In this document: piece by piece, positions 9,238 to 18,187 of the stretch | Position numbering within the stretch: position 1 is the first letter of the stretch | How the letters are laid out: each line of letters starts with the position of its first letter | Assembly: GCF_003664035.1 (NCBI RefSeq) | Contig: NZ_RCCK01000016.1 | Location: 62,001-126,000, forward strand | Source: Pedobacter alluvionis | Lineage (GTDB): Bacteria; Bacteroidota; Bacteroidia; Sphingobacteriales; Sphingobacteriaceae | Direction of reading: 5' to 3' | Length of the DNA: 64,000 nt | Notes under the pieces: model-generated | Told to the model about the DNA's origin: nothing | What the model saw: the letters and a program-made list of their open reading frames with translations, nothing else | Databases searched by the model: none | Program-made: the position numbers and the translations under genes

Positions 9238-9254
9238 TAACCAAGCTGGTGCCA
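9238..9254 (-). promoter_or_regulatory. Candidate sigma-54-type promoter of the GIN-domain gene
   Basis: On the minus strand TGGCACCAGCTTGGTTA has the -24 element TGGCAC and a GG-N10-GT spacing, close to TGGCAC-N5-TTGC but with a weaker -12 half (TGGT). It would start transcripts about 80 bp before the start codon. The same -24 sequence and spacing occur before the exporter operon at 20923-20938. A search for this motif across the genome would test it. Confidence 0.35.
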
Positions 9255-9316
9255 AAATACAAATGTGTCCTTAATTGCTTCTTAAGAGGTGTTTCTGCTC
9301 ATTTGCTTATTGAGGG

Positions 9317-9334
9317 CTGTTCATTTCTGAACAG
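9317..9334. promoter_or_regulatory. Dyad CTGTTCA-N4-TGAACAG, possible activator-binding site
   Basis: A perfect 7-bp inverted repeat with a 4-bp spacer, followed at once by another GAACAG half-site. It lies about 65 bp upstream of the sigma-54-like motif serving the GIN gene, a distance typical of enhancer sites for NtrC-type activators. Binding by the response regulator at 13661 is a guess. Confidence 0.35.
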
Positions 9335-9516
9335 TTGATGTGCGACGGCGAACAGTTTTTTTATAGCGCTTATAAAGAACTCCTGTTAAATATGGAAGTA
9401 GTTAACCTATTGATTAATAGTTGTTTGAAAAATAATGTCAATGATGGAGTCAATTTATTGCCTAAAATCGGTATGAAAGACAGGGAATTTAAACGAATTA
9501 ATTGACCGCGAAGAAT

Positions 9517-9626
9517 CGTCATCAGATTGCTATCGGATGCGAGAAGGCTTTTTCAGCCGGCAAAGCATTCTTACAACGATCGCTACCAGCGTGGGCTTTA
9601 AGACTGCTTCGTGCCTTATAATGACG
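9517..9626. repeat. Palindromic repeat, second family, inverted copy
   Basis: Read on the minus strand it starts CGTCATTATAAGGCACGAAG and contains GAAAAAGCCTTCTCGC, both shared with 44281-44375 in the opposite orientation. Internal inverted symmetry is weaker than in the 44 kb copy, with several substitutions. Both ends carry CGTCAT. Confidence 0.65.
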
Positions 9627-10062
9627 TTTATGTAAACAACTGATATTTAGTGTTATTTTTTTGACCATATAAGACATTTAAGGACATATAAGCTTAGATG
9701 TTCTTTGTATGGTGTGAAAGCTTAAAAGATTATTTAATGAATTAGATGTTCTTAGGTGTCTAAGGTGGTTAATTAAACTGCGTAGTCTTTAAATTTTACG
9801 ACCATCTTAGACATCTTAGCTCAATGAGTTTTGCAGGATGCAAAATCTTAAACCTAATACTTTTGGAATTGCAATAGTACGTCATTCCTATTTTTTTCAG
9901 GCTACAGACCTGATGGTTACTCGCAATGACGACCATTTTATTGGATTCTTTCAATGGTAACCTGTCGAAGGACTAGATTAAATAGGCCTTGGCAGGGTGT
10001 TTCGACAAGCTCAACGTGACAATACGAGTTGAAATTAACTTTGTGATACAGCTTCATTATGC

Positions 10063-10818
10063 TTAAAAAGCTTCGAGGTTCAAAATCTGTGCCTTATACG
10101 CTGCCGGAAGAATTAAGTTTCGTAACGGTTTGTTCACTTTCAGTTTTCGGCTTATTTTATATAAAGCAAGCACTGATTTAATAGGTTTTCCTTCCCCGAG
10201 TTTAAGCAAGTCATTCACTTTAAGTGGAACGATCAGTGCCTGTATTTTTCGCATTAACAGATACCTCAGCGCACCGAGGTGTTTTTTATATTGATCAAAA
10301 AGATCATGAGAGAAGCAGCTATAAATTAAGTTTTCCTGGAGCTGTTGTTCATGCATCATTTGCCATGCCGCAAAATCGGTTGGGAGCCCGTTTATTTTCA
10401 TGCGGTATCCAACTTGATAGAAAGTGGTAAATATTTCCTCCTTTTCCATTAAAGTAAGTTTTCTTTCCAGCACTTCAAAAGCGCGGATAGAATAGCTAAT
10501 CAGCATAAATAATACATCTCTATAGGCCCAATCTGGAATTTTAGCATTTCTTCCAGCTTCAACATGCTGATGGATCATGTTAATCTGATCTATCGCCGCA
10601 TTGGCTTCAGTTAAAGTAGAAAATACGATTTTTTGCGCATAAGCAACGGTAGAAAATAGTCTTCCTAGTGGATCTTTAGGTAGTTTGCCTGTAAAATACA
10701 ACCAATCAACAGCTTTATTCAGGCTAAATTCTGCTGCGGCGCCAGCAAAAATAAAAAGAACAACATCTGTATTGCCCCATATTTTCCTTACGATGGAATG
10801 TTTATCTACAAAGTCCAT
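10063..10818 (-). CDS. Oxygenase MpaB / rubber-oxygenase family protein (DUF2236)
   Basis: A 251-residue cytosolic protein matching the MpaB/rubber-oxygenase catalytic domain (PF09995), which in characterised members binds a b-type haem. Evidence is the N-terminal IVRKIWGNTDVVLFIFAGAA, the following LFSTVAYAQKIVFST block and the conserved alpha-helical character. The substrate is unknown; bacterial members are varied and mostly uncharacterised. Its start overlaps the end of the upstream membrane-protein gene by 17 bp, so the two are translationally coupled and may work together at the membrane. The family call comes from motif resemblance, without a profile search. Confidence 0.7.
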   Translation of the reverse strand: MDFVDKHSIVRKIWGNTDVVLFIFAGAAAEFSLNKAVDWLYFTGKLPKDPLGRLFSTVAYAQKIVFSTLTEANAAIDQINMIHQHVEAGRNAKIPDWAYRDVLFMLISYSIRAFEVLERKLTLMEKEEIFTTFYQVGYRMKINGLPTDFAAWQMMHEQQLQENLIYSCFSHDLFDQYKKHLGALRYLLMRKIQALIVPLKVNDLLKLGEGKPIKSVLALYKISRKLKVNKPLRNLILPAAYKAQILNLEAF

Positions 10819-11305
10819 AATGCGCTTCTAATATTTCAATTTTTTTAATGTTGATTCGGCATAGTATCAACGGGATAATTCCGAGAATGCCAAAAGAACA
10901 ATCAATCATTTGCCAAAATATGGGGATATGACGGATATTTCCCGCAATTATAGCCAATGGTATAATTGCAATACAACAGATCATACCAAAGTCGATCACC
11001 CATTTGTTTTTTAAAGGATCTTTTAATGGGCCGATAAAAAGCAGGGCCAGCATGAGATGCGCAAAAGCCAGCCAATCGGTACCATAACTTAAAAATGGAT
11101 AATGTAGATTGGTCATTTTGAGCGCATGATAAATTTCTCCAAGCCAAAGTTGCAGGCTAATTGGTAAAATTTCCACATGTTTAACCAGATAGGCCATTTC
11201 GGTTTCTAAGGGAAATGCAGTTAATCCGCTTACCGCCAATCCTGCAATAATTGTACAGATGTATATTTTGGCATATTGCCTGAGTTTTTGTTCTTCTTTG
11301 TGCAT
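10802..11305 (-). CDS. Small integral membrane protein of unknown function
   Basis: 167 residues with about four hydrophobic segments: IYICTIIAGLAVSGLTAF, WLAFAHLMLALLFIGPL, FGMICCIAIIPLAIIAG and CSFGILGIIPLILC, joined by short charged loops. I do not recognise a named family. It is the first gene of a two-gene minus-strand unit and overlaps the MpaB-like gene by 17 bp. His residues in and near the membrane segments could hold a metal or haem, but that is speculation. Confidence 0.7.
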   Translation of the reverse strand: MHKEEQKLRQYAKIYICTIIAGLAVSGLTAFPLETEMAYLVKHVEILPISLQLWLGEIYHALKMTNLHYPFLSYGTDWLAFAHLMLALLFIGPLKDPLKNKWVIDFGMICCIAIIPLAIIAGNIRHIPIFWQMIDCSFGILGIIPLILCRINIKKIEILEAHYGLCR

Positions 11306-11579
11306 AGCTTGCTGTTAGATAATATCGATTTGCAGATATTGTAAACCTGATGGAATAAACTACTTCACTTTTCTATGTTAAGTAAAGTGCTTTGTGTTTC
11401 AAAGTAAAAACTAAAAATTGAATATTCCAAAAAAAATTGAAGGTTTCGACATGATGAATTTTTTTATCTTATTGTATTGAAATTGGAAATAGGGAGCGAG
11501 TTGTGCTTAAAGATGGTGGAGCAGGGGGGGCTACTTGAAGTGAATTTACACCAGGTAAGGGTATAATTTAAAAAGCAAA

Positions 11580-11602
11580 AGCGCCAGCATCGCGCTGGCG
11601 CT
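11580..11602. terminator. Strong GC-rich hairpin, terminator-like on the minus strand
   Basis: AGCGCCAGC (11580-11588) pairs perfectly with GCTGGCGCT (11594-11602) around a 5-base loop. On the minus strand the stem is followed by TTTTGCTTTTTAAATT, a good U-rich tail. No convincing minus-strand gene ends here; a nine-codon frame (MRQLPEAVR, ending near 11627) lies just upstream on that strand. The structure may instead be an attenuator or a small-RNA end. The rest of 11306-11896 shows nothing I can assign. Confidence 0.55.
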
Positions 11603-11896
11603 CTTGTTATCATTAACTAAACTAAATCAACGCACTGCTTCTGGCAGTTGTCTCATTTGTCAAACAAATATCCTTCGGATTGACAATTAAAACGAAGAGG
11701 GTTGTTAAATAGGGAAAATGTCCTGCTGAGTGGGTTTTGGCGGAATTTAATTTCGTTTGTAGTTTTAATTATACTTTTAAGCAAAATTTTGTTCTTTTTT
11801 TTATGATCTGCATAAGGGTTTAATAGAGAGTATTCATATATTTGGGTATTCATTATAAAACTAAGCCTAAAAGAAATAAATAGACTAACTACTATA

Positions 11897-12364
11897 ATGG
11901 AATTATACACTCCTGACCAAACTGACAGAGATATTTTAGCACTTTTACAAAAAGATGCAAGGCTAACCTACAAAGAACTTGCCGCTATACTACATCTTTC
12001 AAAATCTCCGATTCAGGAACGTGTAAAACGCCTGGAACGTTTAGGGTTCATTTCATCTGTGGTGGCATTAATTGATCCCAATAAATTCGGCAACTGTATG
12101 ATCTGCTATCTGCAGGTTCAGCTTACCAATCATTCTGTTAACACCTTCAGGTTATTTCAGCAGGAGGTAAGCAAATTCGATGAAGTATTGGAATGTTACC
12201 ATACTACAGGCGGCTTTGATTTTATGCTAAAGGTTGTTGCCAGAAATATGGTCGCTTATAACGATTTTCTAACCAATAAATTTGGTCGTTTAGATAACAT
12301 AGGTACCCTGAATAGTTCACTTGTAATTACACAGGCCAAACGCGAAACTGCTCTGCCTGTTTAG
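11897..12364 (+). CDS. Lrp/AsnC family transcriptional regulator
   Basis: A 155-residue protein with an N-terminal winged helix-turn-helix (about residues 5-60: LTYKELAAILHLSKSPIQER) and a C-terminal RAM/AsnC effector domain (about 70-145: ECYHTTGGFDFMLKVVA). Lrp-type regulators sense amino acids or related metabolites and control their transport and metabolism. It stands alone, divergent from nothing close and convergent with the histidine kinase gene 47 bp beyond its stop. No amino-acid gene is adjacent, so its target cannot be read from context. Confidence 0.92.
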   Translation: MELYTPDQTDRDILALLQKDARLTYKELAAILHLSKSPIQERVKRLERLGFISSVVALIDPNKFGNCMICYLQVQLTNHSVNTFRLFQQEVSKFDEVLECYHTTGGFDFMLKVVARNMVAYNDFLTNKFGRLDNIGTLNSSLVITQAKRETALPV

Positions 12365-12411
12365 GGCTTAAAATAATATATTTTACTTTAATGATTTCTA
12401 ACTGATCAACC

Positions 12412-13677
12412 TCATGTAAACTTGATCGAAAACTGTGTTTCGTTAGGTTGTATTGTTTTTAGCGAGAAATCAAAGTTATGGTTTAAAAGAATTTCGCGCA
12501 CTAAGGTCAGTCCAATTCCCTGTCCATCTTTTTTAGTGCTGAAGAATGGGCTGAACAGCTGTTCAGTATCTTGTTGAGAGATTCCCTTTCCGGTATCTGA
12601 AATGGTGAGCATTTGCTTAGACTGATCTAACGTTAACGTAATTTTTCCTGTATTTTCGATGGCTTCAATTGCATTTTTAACAACATTGATCAGTGCCTGT
12701 TCCATTTGTTCAACATCGGCCGAGATAAAATAGCTTTCATGGGTACTTTCGAAATCAATTTTAATATTTTTTTCGTTTGCCGGAAAATACATGAGCTCAG
12801 TAACCGATTTTATCAGCTCAACCAGATTTATTTTTTTTCTGTTTGCCGCTGGTAGTTTAACCAGATCTGCAAAGTTGCGCATAAAAATATTTAGGTTCTG
12901 ATTCCTGTCTGCAGCAACCTTTAACGCATTTTTCAAAGAATAGTCCTGTTCGTTTAGCCAGAGGTTTTGTTGTGACAGCGCGGTATTGATGATCGAATTT
13001 ACCGGTCCTATAGTATTGTTTACTTCGTGTGCCATCATTCGTATCACTTTATTGTACACACCTTTCTCAGCCGCAAAAATTTCGGCAGTTACCTCTTCTA
13101 TCATGATGAAAATACGCTCAAAACCCCGGTCAATAAACCTTGATTTCTGGATCTTGTAGGTATGCACCCCGTTAACTCGCACTACTTTAGAACTGCCTGT
13201 TTTTATTTCATGTATCTGGTTTTCAAGTAGATGCTGGTTGTTGTTTAAAATTTCGGTCGCTTTTGGGTTAATCTGTTTAACCTGCTTATCGTAATCTAAA
13301 ATAATAATGCCGGTAGGCGAGGTTTGAATCAGTTTTTCGAGAAAAAAGTGCTGTTCTTGTTGTTTGGTCCGTTCGGTTCTAAGTTCATCGATCATCCGGT
13401 TGTAAACATCTACCAGCTCATCTACTTCCTTTTTGCCGGTAGACAGAAATTTAACATTAAAATCTTTATCCTTTATTGCCGAAACACCCTGACTCAAATA
13501 GCTAAGCGGCGCAATTAACTGTTTGTATAAACTCAGCGAAATCAATATCGAAATGATAATAAATACCTCAGCAAGCAAGAAAATAAACTTATTTTCTTTA
13601 AAAATTAAGTAGCTCATCACCAGACAGATCAGGTGGAGCAGCACTAAAAAAAGGATATATTTAGTCTTCAGTTTCAT
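12412..13677 (-). CDS. NtrY-like sensor histidine kinase
   Basis: 421 residues from ATG 13677, which begins MKLKTKYILFLVLLHLIC; an in-frame ATG at 13719 would add an implausible hydrophilic tail. Two N-terminal membrane segments are followed by a HAMP-like linker, a PAS domain (SPTGIIILDYDKQVKQINP), a His box (RMMAHEVNNTIGPVNSI) and a full ATPase domain with N box (INVVKNAIEAIENTG), DTGKGIS, and FFSTKKDGQGIGLTL. It overlaps the response regulator gene by 17 bp and is its partner. It is the last gene of the exporter operon, so the exporter probably controls its own expression through this pair. Confidence 0.92.
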   Translation of the reverse strand: MKLKTKYILFLVLLHLICLVMSYLIFKENKFIFLLAEVFIIISILISLSLYKQLIAPLSYLSQGVSAIKDKDFNVKFLSTGKKEVDELVDVYNRMIDELRTERTKQQEQHFFLEKLIQTSPTGIIILDYDKQVKQINPKATEILNNNQHLLENQIHEIKTGSSKVVRVNGVHTYKIQKSRFIDRGFERIFIMIEEVTAEIFAAEKGVYNKVIRMMAHEVNNTIGPVNSIINTALSQQNLWLNEQDYSLKNALKVAADRNQNLNIFMRNFADLVKLPAANRKKINLVELIKSVTELMYFPANEKNIKIDFESTHESYFISADVEQMEQALINVVKNAIEAIENTGKITLTLDQSKQMLTISDTGKGISQQDTEQLFSPFFSTKKDGQGIGLTLVREILLNHNFDFSLKTIQPNETQFSIKFT

Positions 13678-15034
13678 TAAAAGGGATTTGATATTTTTCC
13701 AACCGGCGGTAAAGTGCATTTCGCGTAATACCCAAAGATGCAGCGGCCTTTGTAATCCTGTTTTTATGGAAATTCATGGCTTGTTTAACCATTTCAGCTT
13801 CCATTTGCTCTAAAGTCATCGTGCCAACGCCAGGCAATTTAACTTTTTCGTTCCTTAAAGGGGATAAACTCAATTGTGATTGAAATTCATCGACTCCCAA
13901 TTCATTTTTATGGCTGATCAATACTGTTCGTTCTACCAGGTTTTTTAACTGCCTGATGTTTCCTGGCAAGGCCAGTTGTTGCAACCAGCGCATTGCTGCT
14001 GAGGAGATGGATAAATCAGGACGGTTGTAAATCTCTTTCATATTGTTAATGAAGAAATTTACAAGTAACGGAATATCTGATGGACGTTCTCTTAAAGCAG
14101 GAAGATGAATGGTAATTAAATTGATCCGGTACAATAAATCTTCTCTGAATAGACCCGAAGCCACCATTTCGTTCAGGTTTTTATTGGTGGCGCAAACTAC
14201 CCTTGTATCAACCGTTTTGGTGCGGCTGCTGCCCAAAACCTCGTAAGTTCTGTCTTGCAGTACCCTTAATAGTTTTACCTGACTCGAAGCTTCAAGGTCG
14301 CCAATTTCATCCAGAAATATGGTACCCTTGTTTGCCATTTCAAAACGGCCTGTTCTGTCAAAACGGGCATCAGTAAATGCACCCCGAACATGGCCAAACA
14401 TTTCACTCTCAAATAAAGAGGAAGAAATGCCGCCCAGGTTTACTTTTACAAAAGCTTTATTCATGCGGTTGCTGTTTTCATGGATGGCTTCCGCAATCAG
14501 TTCTTTTCCCGTTCCACTTTCACCTGTAATCAGAATTGAGGCATTGGTAGATGCTACACGACCAACGGTTTCAAGAATGGTCAGCAAACCCGGATCTTCG
14601 CCAATAATCTGCTTAAAATTATATTTTTTATCGAGTTCTTTTCGGCTTCTTGATATTACTTTTTTGCCGTTTAACTGTAGTAACGTTTCTACCGACTGTA
14701 ATACATATTCATTGTTCCATGGTTTATTGATAAAATCATTTGCACCCAGTTTCATTCCTTCTACAGCGAGTTCGATGCTTGCCCAGCCCGTGATCAATAT
14801 TATGGGTAAAGCGGCATCGAAATCCCTGATTTTTTTGAGCAGGTCCATACCTTCTTTACCCGAAGTACCAATCGAAAAGTTCAGATCCAGAATAATAAGT
14901 TCAGGCTTTTGGGTTTTTACCACCTCAAAAGCCTGAACAGGACTATCTGTACTTACGATTTCATTCCCAGTGTTTTTTAAAAGAAGCGAAAGTGAAGTAC
15001 GTACAGCTATATCGTCATCAACAATTAATATCAT
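13661..15034 (-). CDS. NtrC-family sigma-54-dependent response regulator
   Basis: 457 residues: receiver (ILIVDDD, phospho-acceptor Asp50 in LIILDLNF), AAA+ domain with Walker A GESGTGKE (171-178), the sigma-54 contact loop as GAFTDA (218-223, where GAFTGA is the common form) and Walker B GTIFLDEIGDL, then a Fis-type HTH (about 430-455, ITKAAASLGITRNALYRRL). It would activate sigma-54 promoters once phosphorylated by the kinase encoded next. A matching promoter, TGGCACCCCTATTGTA, lies ahead of the first gene of the same operon. The Gly-to-Asp change in the loop is seen in this motif directly; its effect is not known here. Confidence 0.95.
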   Translation of the reverse strand: MILIVDDDIAVRTSLSLLLKNTGNEIVSTDSPVQAFEVVKTQKPELIILDLNFSIGTSGKEGMDLLKKIRDFDAALPIILITGWASIELAVEGMKLGANDFINKPWNNEYVLQSVETLLQLNGKKVISRSRKELDKKYNFKQIIGEDPGLLTILETVGRVASTNASILITGESGTGKELIAEAIHENSNRMNKAFVKVNLGGISSSLFESEMFGHVRGAFTDARFDRTGRFEMANKGTIFLDEIGDLEASSQVKLLRVLQDRTYEVLGSSRTKTVDTRVVCATNKNLNEMVASGLFREDLLYRINLITIHLPALRERPSDIPLLVNFFINNMKEIYNRPDLSISSAAMRWLQQLALPGNIRQLKNLVERTVLISHKNELGVDEFQSQLSLSPLRNEKVKLPGVGTMTLEQMEAEMVKQAMNFHKNRITKAAASLGITRNALYRRLEKYQIPFNETED

Positions 15035-15052
15035 ATGCGAAGTTAAGATAAG

Positions 15053-16234
15053 TTATTCTTCATGCAATGCAACAGCAGGATGGATGTTAGCCGCCTGTTT
15101 ACCGGGATATAAAGAGCAAAACAAAACCAATAGATAAATGAATGCCACCGATAAGAGCATCGCAATGATATAAACACTTGCAGGAATATTAAAAACACTC
15201 AGTAATGGGAATTGGCCAGCAAAAAAACAACCAACCAGTAACGATATGGTAGCCAATATAATCGCTTCCATAACCAATTGATAAGAAACCGATCGGCCGC
15301 TTGCACCAATAGCCCTGCGCAAGCCGATTTCTCCTTTTCTCTTATTAATATTGTACCACAATACGCCAAATAAACCCAATGCTACATTGATAATCAAAAA
15401 ACTGGCAATAATGATAAAAATAACCATTGGAATAATGGTTTGCTTATTTTTCGAATTGCGCATTTCATCCAGGTGTTTTATTTCCACCGCATTTTTTACT
15501 GTATTTGCCATAAACTTATACAGCTGACTTTCAAAAGTAGCATCTGCACCCTCGCGCACTTTTATTAAAATATTGTGGGTGTATTTATGAAAAGCAGTAT
15601 CAATTGGGTTAAAAATAGCGCTGCCAGCAGGCAAGAAATCACCACTTGCTTTAATGTCTTGCATCACTCCAATTACCTTTAACTTCTCTTTTTCATCGTA
15701 ATTACCAATTAATTTCCCAGTTGCTTGTGCATTGCCAAAAAGCTGTTTCTTAAGTGTTTCATTGATAACGATATTTTTATTGTTGCTAACTACATCTTCT
15801 GGTAAAAACCATCTGCCTTCCAATAATGGCACATTCCATACTTTTTTGTAATCGATACCAACTGTATAATTAGCTATATAATTGAACTTTTTTCCATTTT
15901 GTGTTAAACCCGTACTCGAAAAAGAATCTGAGTAGGGGTAGTTAGCGCCAGAGTATGCAACTTCTTCTATCTGAGGCATTGATTTTAAAGCTTTTTGAAG
16001 GTTATCGTAGAAAATTTTTAGCGAATCATTATTTTTGGTCAGCTCCCCATTGTTGTAAGTAATACACCAAACTCTTTTATAATCAAATCCCAATGGTTTG
16101 CTGTAGTTTTGGTAATAGTAAGTGAGGAATGAAAAAACTGCAAATATAACCAGAAAAGAAACTAGTATTTCGGAAAGAAACAGGAAATTCTGTCTCCGTT
16201 TATTCCATATCAATTTAAATAAATGTTTAAACAT
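15053..16234 (-). CDS. ABC transporter permease, FtsX/MacB type (second)
   Basis: 393 residues with one N-terminal membrane helix, a large periplasmic MacB-like domain (about 45-275) and three C-terminal helices of the FtsX domain, including GEIGLRRAIGASGRSV, the cytoplasmic loop that contacts the ATPase. It pairs with the permease encoded 19 bp upstream; these half-size proteins probably form a heterodimer. MacB-type pumps use mechanotransmission to push substrates from the periplasm through a TolC-like channel rather than moving them across the inner membrane. Likely cargo is peptides, lipids or toxic compounds; the sequence does not say which. Confidence 0.9.
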   Translation of the reverse strand: MFKHLFKLIWNKRRQNFLFLSEILVSFLVIFAVFSFLTYYYQNYSKPLGFDYKRVWCITYNNGELTKNNDSLKIFYDNLQKALKSMPQIEEVAYSGANYPYSDSFSSTGLTQNGKKFNYIANYTVGIDYKKVWNVPLLEGRWFLPEDVVSNNKNIVINETLKKQLFGNAQATGKLIGNYDEKEKLKVIGVMQDIKASGDFLPAGSAIFNPIDTAFHKYTHNILIKVREGADATFESQLYKFMANTVKNAVEIKHLDEMRNSKNKQTIIPMVIFIIIASFLIINVALGLFGVLWYNINKRKGEIGLRRAIGASGRSVSYQLVMEAIILATISLLVGCFFAGQFPLLSVFNIPASVYIIAMLLSVAFIYLLVLFCSLYPGKQAANIHPAVALHEE

Positions 16235-16253
16235 AATAATATATTTTAATGGT

Positions 16254-17486
16254 TTATTGTGCTTTAAGGGCTTTTACAACATTTAATTTAGACATTCTCC
16301 ATGCGGGGTAAACACCCGAAAATAAACCAAAAAATATGCAGGCGATTAAGCTGTAAAACAATACGGTAAAATTCATGCTGAGGTGCATGTTCGAAATAAG
16401 ATTTGCTCCATTGATCAAATGAATAACAATTACTGATAAAATAATCCCGATCACGCCACCTAAAAAAGTAAGAACTAGATTTTCTACAATAAACTGGTAT
16501 ACTAAGGTTTTAGAAGATGCACCGAATGCTTTGCGTACCCCAATTTCAGAGGAACGTTCCATAATTCTTGTAATATTGATATTGACTAAGTTTATGGTGG
16601 GCAGCAATAAAAACAATAGTGTAAAAAGACTAATGATCGAAACCACTTTTGTTAAGCCATTAGAAGTTCCATCACCTGCGATTCTTCTGGTTATATTGGC
16701 AAAAAACGGATCGGCGTTACAATATATTTTGTCGAAATCTTTCGGTAATGGTAATTTTTTAACCATCTGATCAAATTCCTTTTTCATTTTAGGCACATTA
16801 GCCTCACTTTTGGCCAGCAATATGGCATTGTATCCCCCCATTAAATCAATGTCTTTATAATCTTTTGAAATCGTGTAGGGCAGGTACATATCACCACTAA
16901 AATTATAAAGCGTTTTCGACACATTTTCTACCACTCCAATTACCCTGTAGTTAATGTTATCGGCTGATATATATTTGCCAATTACGGTTTTTCTATCACC
17001 GAAATAAGCTTTTTTTGTTTCTTCAGAAATTACCGCAACCAATTCTGCATTGTCTATTTCTCTTTGTTGAAAAGCTTTGCCTTCTAAAAACTGGTATTCC
17101 AGTACATTCCAGTAATCGGCATTGGTGTACTTGTATTCGATTACCAGTTTTTTATTGTTTACATAAGCATTTGATGCTTTTGCATTAGAAGAAATGGCCA
17201 TCTTTTGCACCGTTTTTAAGGTAGAAACATAATGTTCGAAAAAATAAAAAGAAACATCGCTTCTGTTCATCCAACCTTCTTTGGTGTTTTTATATTCCAT
17301 TGTGGAAACGTAAAGCGAGCGGATTCTTTTATAGTCTGGGTAATCAGGGCTTAAAATTTTATCCATAAAAGCGGTTGCCACCATTAAAATGGTGAGTGTA
17401 AAGCTGATCCCGAACAGGCTGATGAAGGTGAAGAATTTTCTCCGTTTCAATACAGCCAAGGCTATTTTAAAGTAGTTTTTTAGCAT
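16254..17486 (-). CDS. ABC transporter permease, FtsX/MacB type (first)
   Basis: 410 residues with the MacB topology: helix near residues 17-38 (FTFISLFGISFTLTILMVA), periplasmic domain, then three helices ending in the FtsX domain with SSEIGVRKAFGASSKTL. It lies 9 bp after the ATPase gene and 19 bp before the second permease. Its periplasmic domain is only loosely similar to that of its neighbour, in line with an asymmetric pair. Confidence 0.9.
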   Translation of the reverse strand: MLKNYFKIALAVLKRRKFFTFISLFGISFTLTILMVATAFMDKILSPDYPDYKRIRSLYVSTMEYKNTKEGWMNRSDVSFYFFEHYVSTLKTVQKMAISSNAKASNAYVNNKKLVIEYKYTNADYWNVLEYQFLEGKAFQQREIDNAELVAVISEETKKAYFGDRKTVIGKYISADNINYRVIGVVENVSKTLYNFSGDMYLPYTISKDYKDIDLMGGYNAILLAKSEANVPKMKKEFDQMVKKLPLPKDFDKIYCNADPFFANITRRIAGDGTSNGLTKVVSIISLFTLLFLLLPTINLVNINITRIMERSSEIGVRKAFGASSKTLVYQFIVENLVLTFLGGVIGIILSVIVIHLINGANLISNMHLSMNFTVLFYSLIACIFFGLFSGVYPAWRMSKLNVVKALKAQ

Positions 17487-17495
17487 GATTTCGGG

Positions 17496-18161
17496 TTATT
17501 GAACTTGTGAACCATCAAATAGACGTACCAGACGGTGTGTTTTATGTGCCATGCTTTCATCATGCGTTACCATCACAATGGTGGTACCTTCATTTTTATT
17601 CAGGTTGATCAGGATATCCATAATCTCGTTCCCCATGGCACTATCTAAATTTCCGGTGGGTTCATCGGCTAAAATAATCTGTGGGTTGCCAACAATAGCC
17701 CTTGCAATGGCCACACGCTGCCGCTGACCGCCCGAGAGCTGTGTAGGGAAATGTTTTAAGCGGTTGCTTAAACCAACTTTTTCTAAAGCTGCAGTAGCAA
17801 GCACTTTTCGTTCTTTGGCTGATGAAGTACGGTACAATAGTGGCAATTCTACATTGTCCAATACCCGCAAATCATTGATCAGGTGATAACTTTGAAAGAT
17901 AAAACCCAGTTTTTGATTTCTGAATTTTGCCAGTTTCTGATCAGAGAACCGGCTGATATCCTGTTCATCAATTTTAATGTTTCCTTTTGATGGCTCATCC
18001 AGTAAACCCATGATATTCAGGAGCGTACTTTTACCACAGCCCGATGGACCCATGATCGAAAGAAACTCACCTTTGGCAATATCCAGGCTGATTCCGTTGA
18101 TGGCAAGTGTCTCCACTGTATCGGTCCGATAAACTTTTTCAATGTTTTGTAAGCGAATCAT
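17496..18161 (-). CDS. ABC transporter ATP-binding protein (MacB/LolD type)
   Basis: A 221-residue single ABC cassette with Walker A GPSGCGKST, signature LSGGQRQRVAIARA, Walker B IILADEPTGNLDS and H-loop VTHD. The DEPTGNLDS form is typical of the LolD/MacB/FtsE class that powers FtsX-domain permeases, and two such permeases follow. TolC and adaptor genes lie just upstream, so the complete machine is encoded together. Confident in class; the LolCDE alternative is unlikely because of the adaptor and TolC genes. Confidence 0.94.
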   Translation of the reverse strand: MIRLQNIEKVYRTDTVETLAINGISLDIAKGEFLSIMGPSGCGKSTLLNIMGLLDEPSKGNIKIDEQDISRFSDQKLAKFRNQKLGFIFQSYHLINDLRVLDNVELPLLYRTSSAKERKVLATAALEKVGLSNRLKHFPTQLSGGQRQRVAIARAIVGNPQIILADEPTGNLDSAMGNEIMDILINLNKNEGTTIVMVTHDESMAHKTHRLVRLFDGSQVQ

Positions 18162-18187
18162 AATGTATAATTAGTAATTAAGATTTA

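Larger units (their letters stand above)
9148..10062. other. Long non-coding region with several repeat remnants
   Basis: No credible reading frame on either strand. It holds the GIN-gene promoter region (to about 9340), a palindromic repeat at 9517-9626 that is an inverted relative of 44281-44375, an AT-rich stretch with repeated TTAGATGTTC / TTAGACATC words (9660-9830), and at 9899-10055 a fragment ending TTTGTGATACAGCTTC that resembles one end of the 6237-6460 element. It looks like a sink for repeats between two minus-strand units. Confidence 0.6.

Noticed and set aside
11653..11910. 85-codon minus-strand frame upstream of the Lrp/AsnC gene
   Set aside because: Very AT-rich, overlaps the Lrp start, low-complexity Lys/Asn composition and no recognisable feature.
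14319..14936. 205-codon frame antisense to the NtrC-type regulator
   Set aside because: The opposite strand encodes a full, motif-rich response regulator; the antisense frame is composition-driven.
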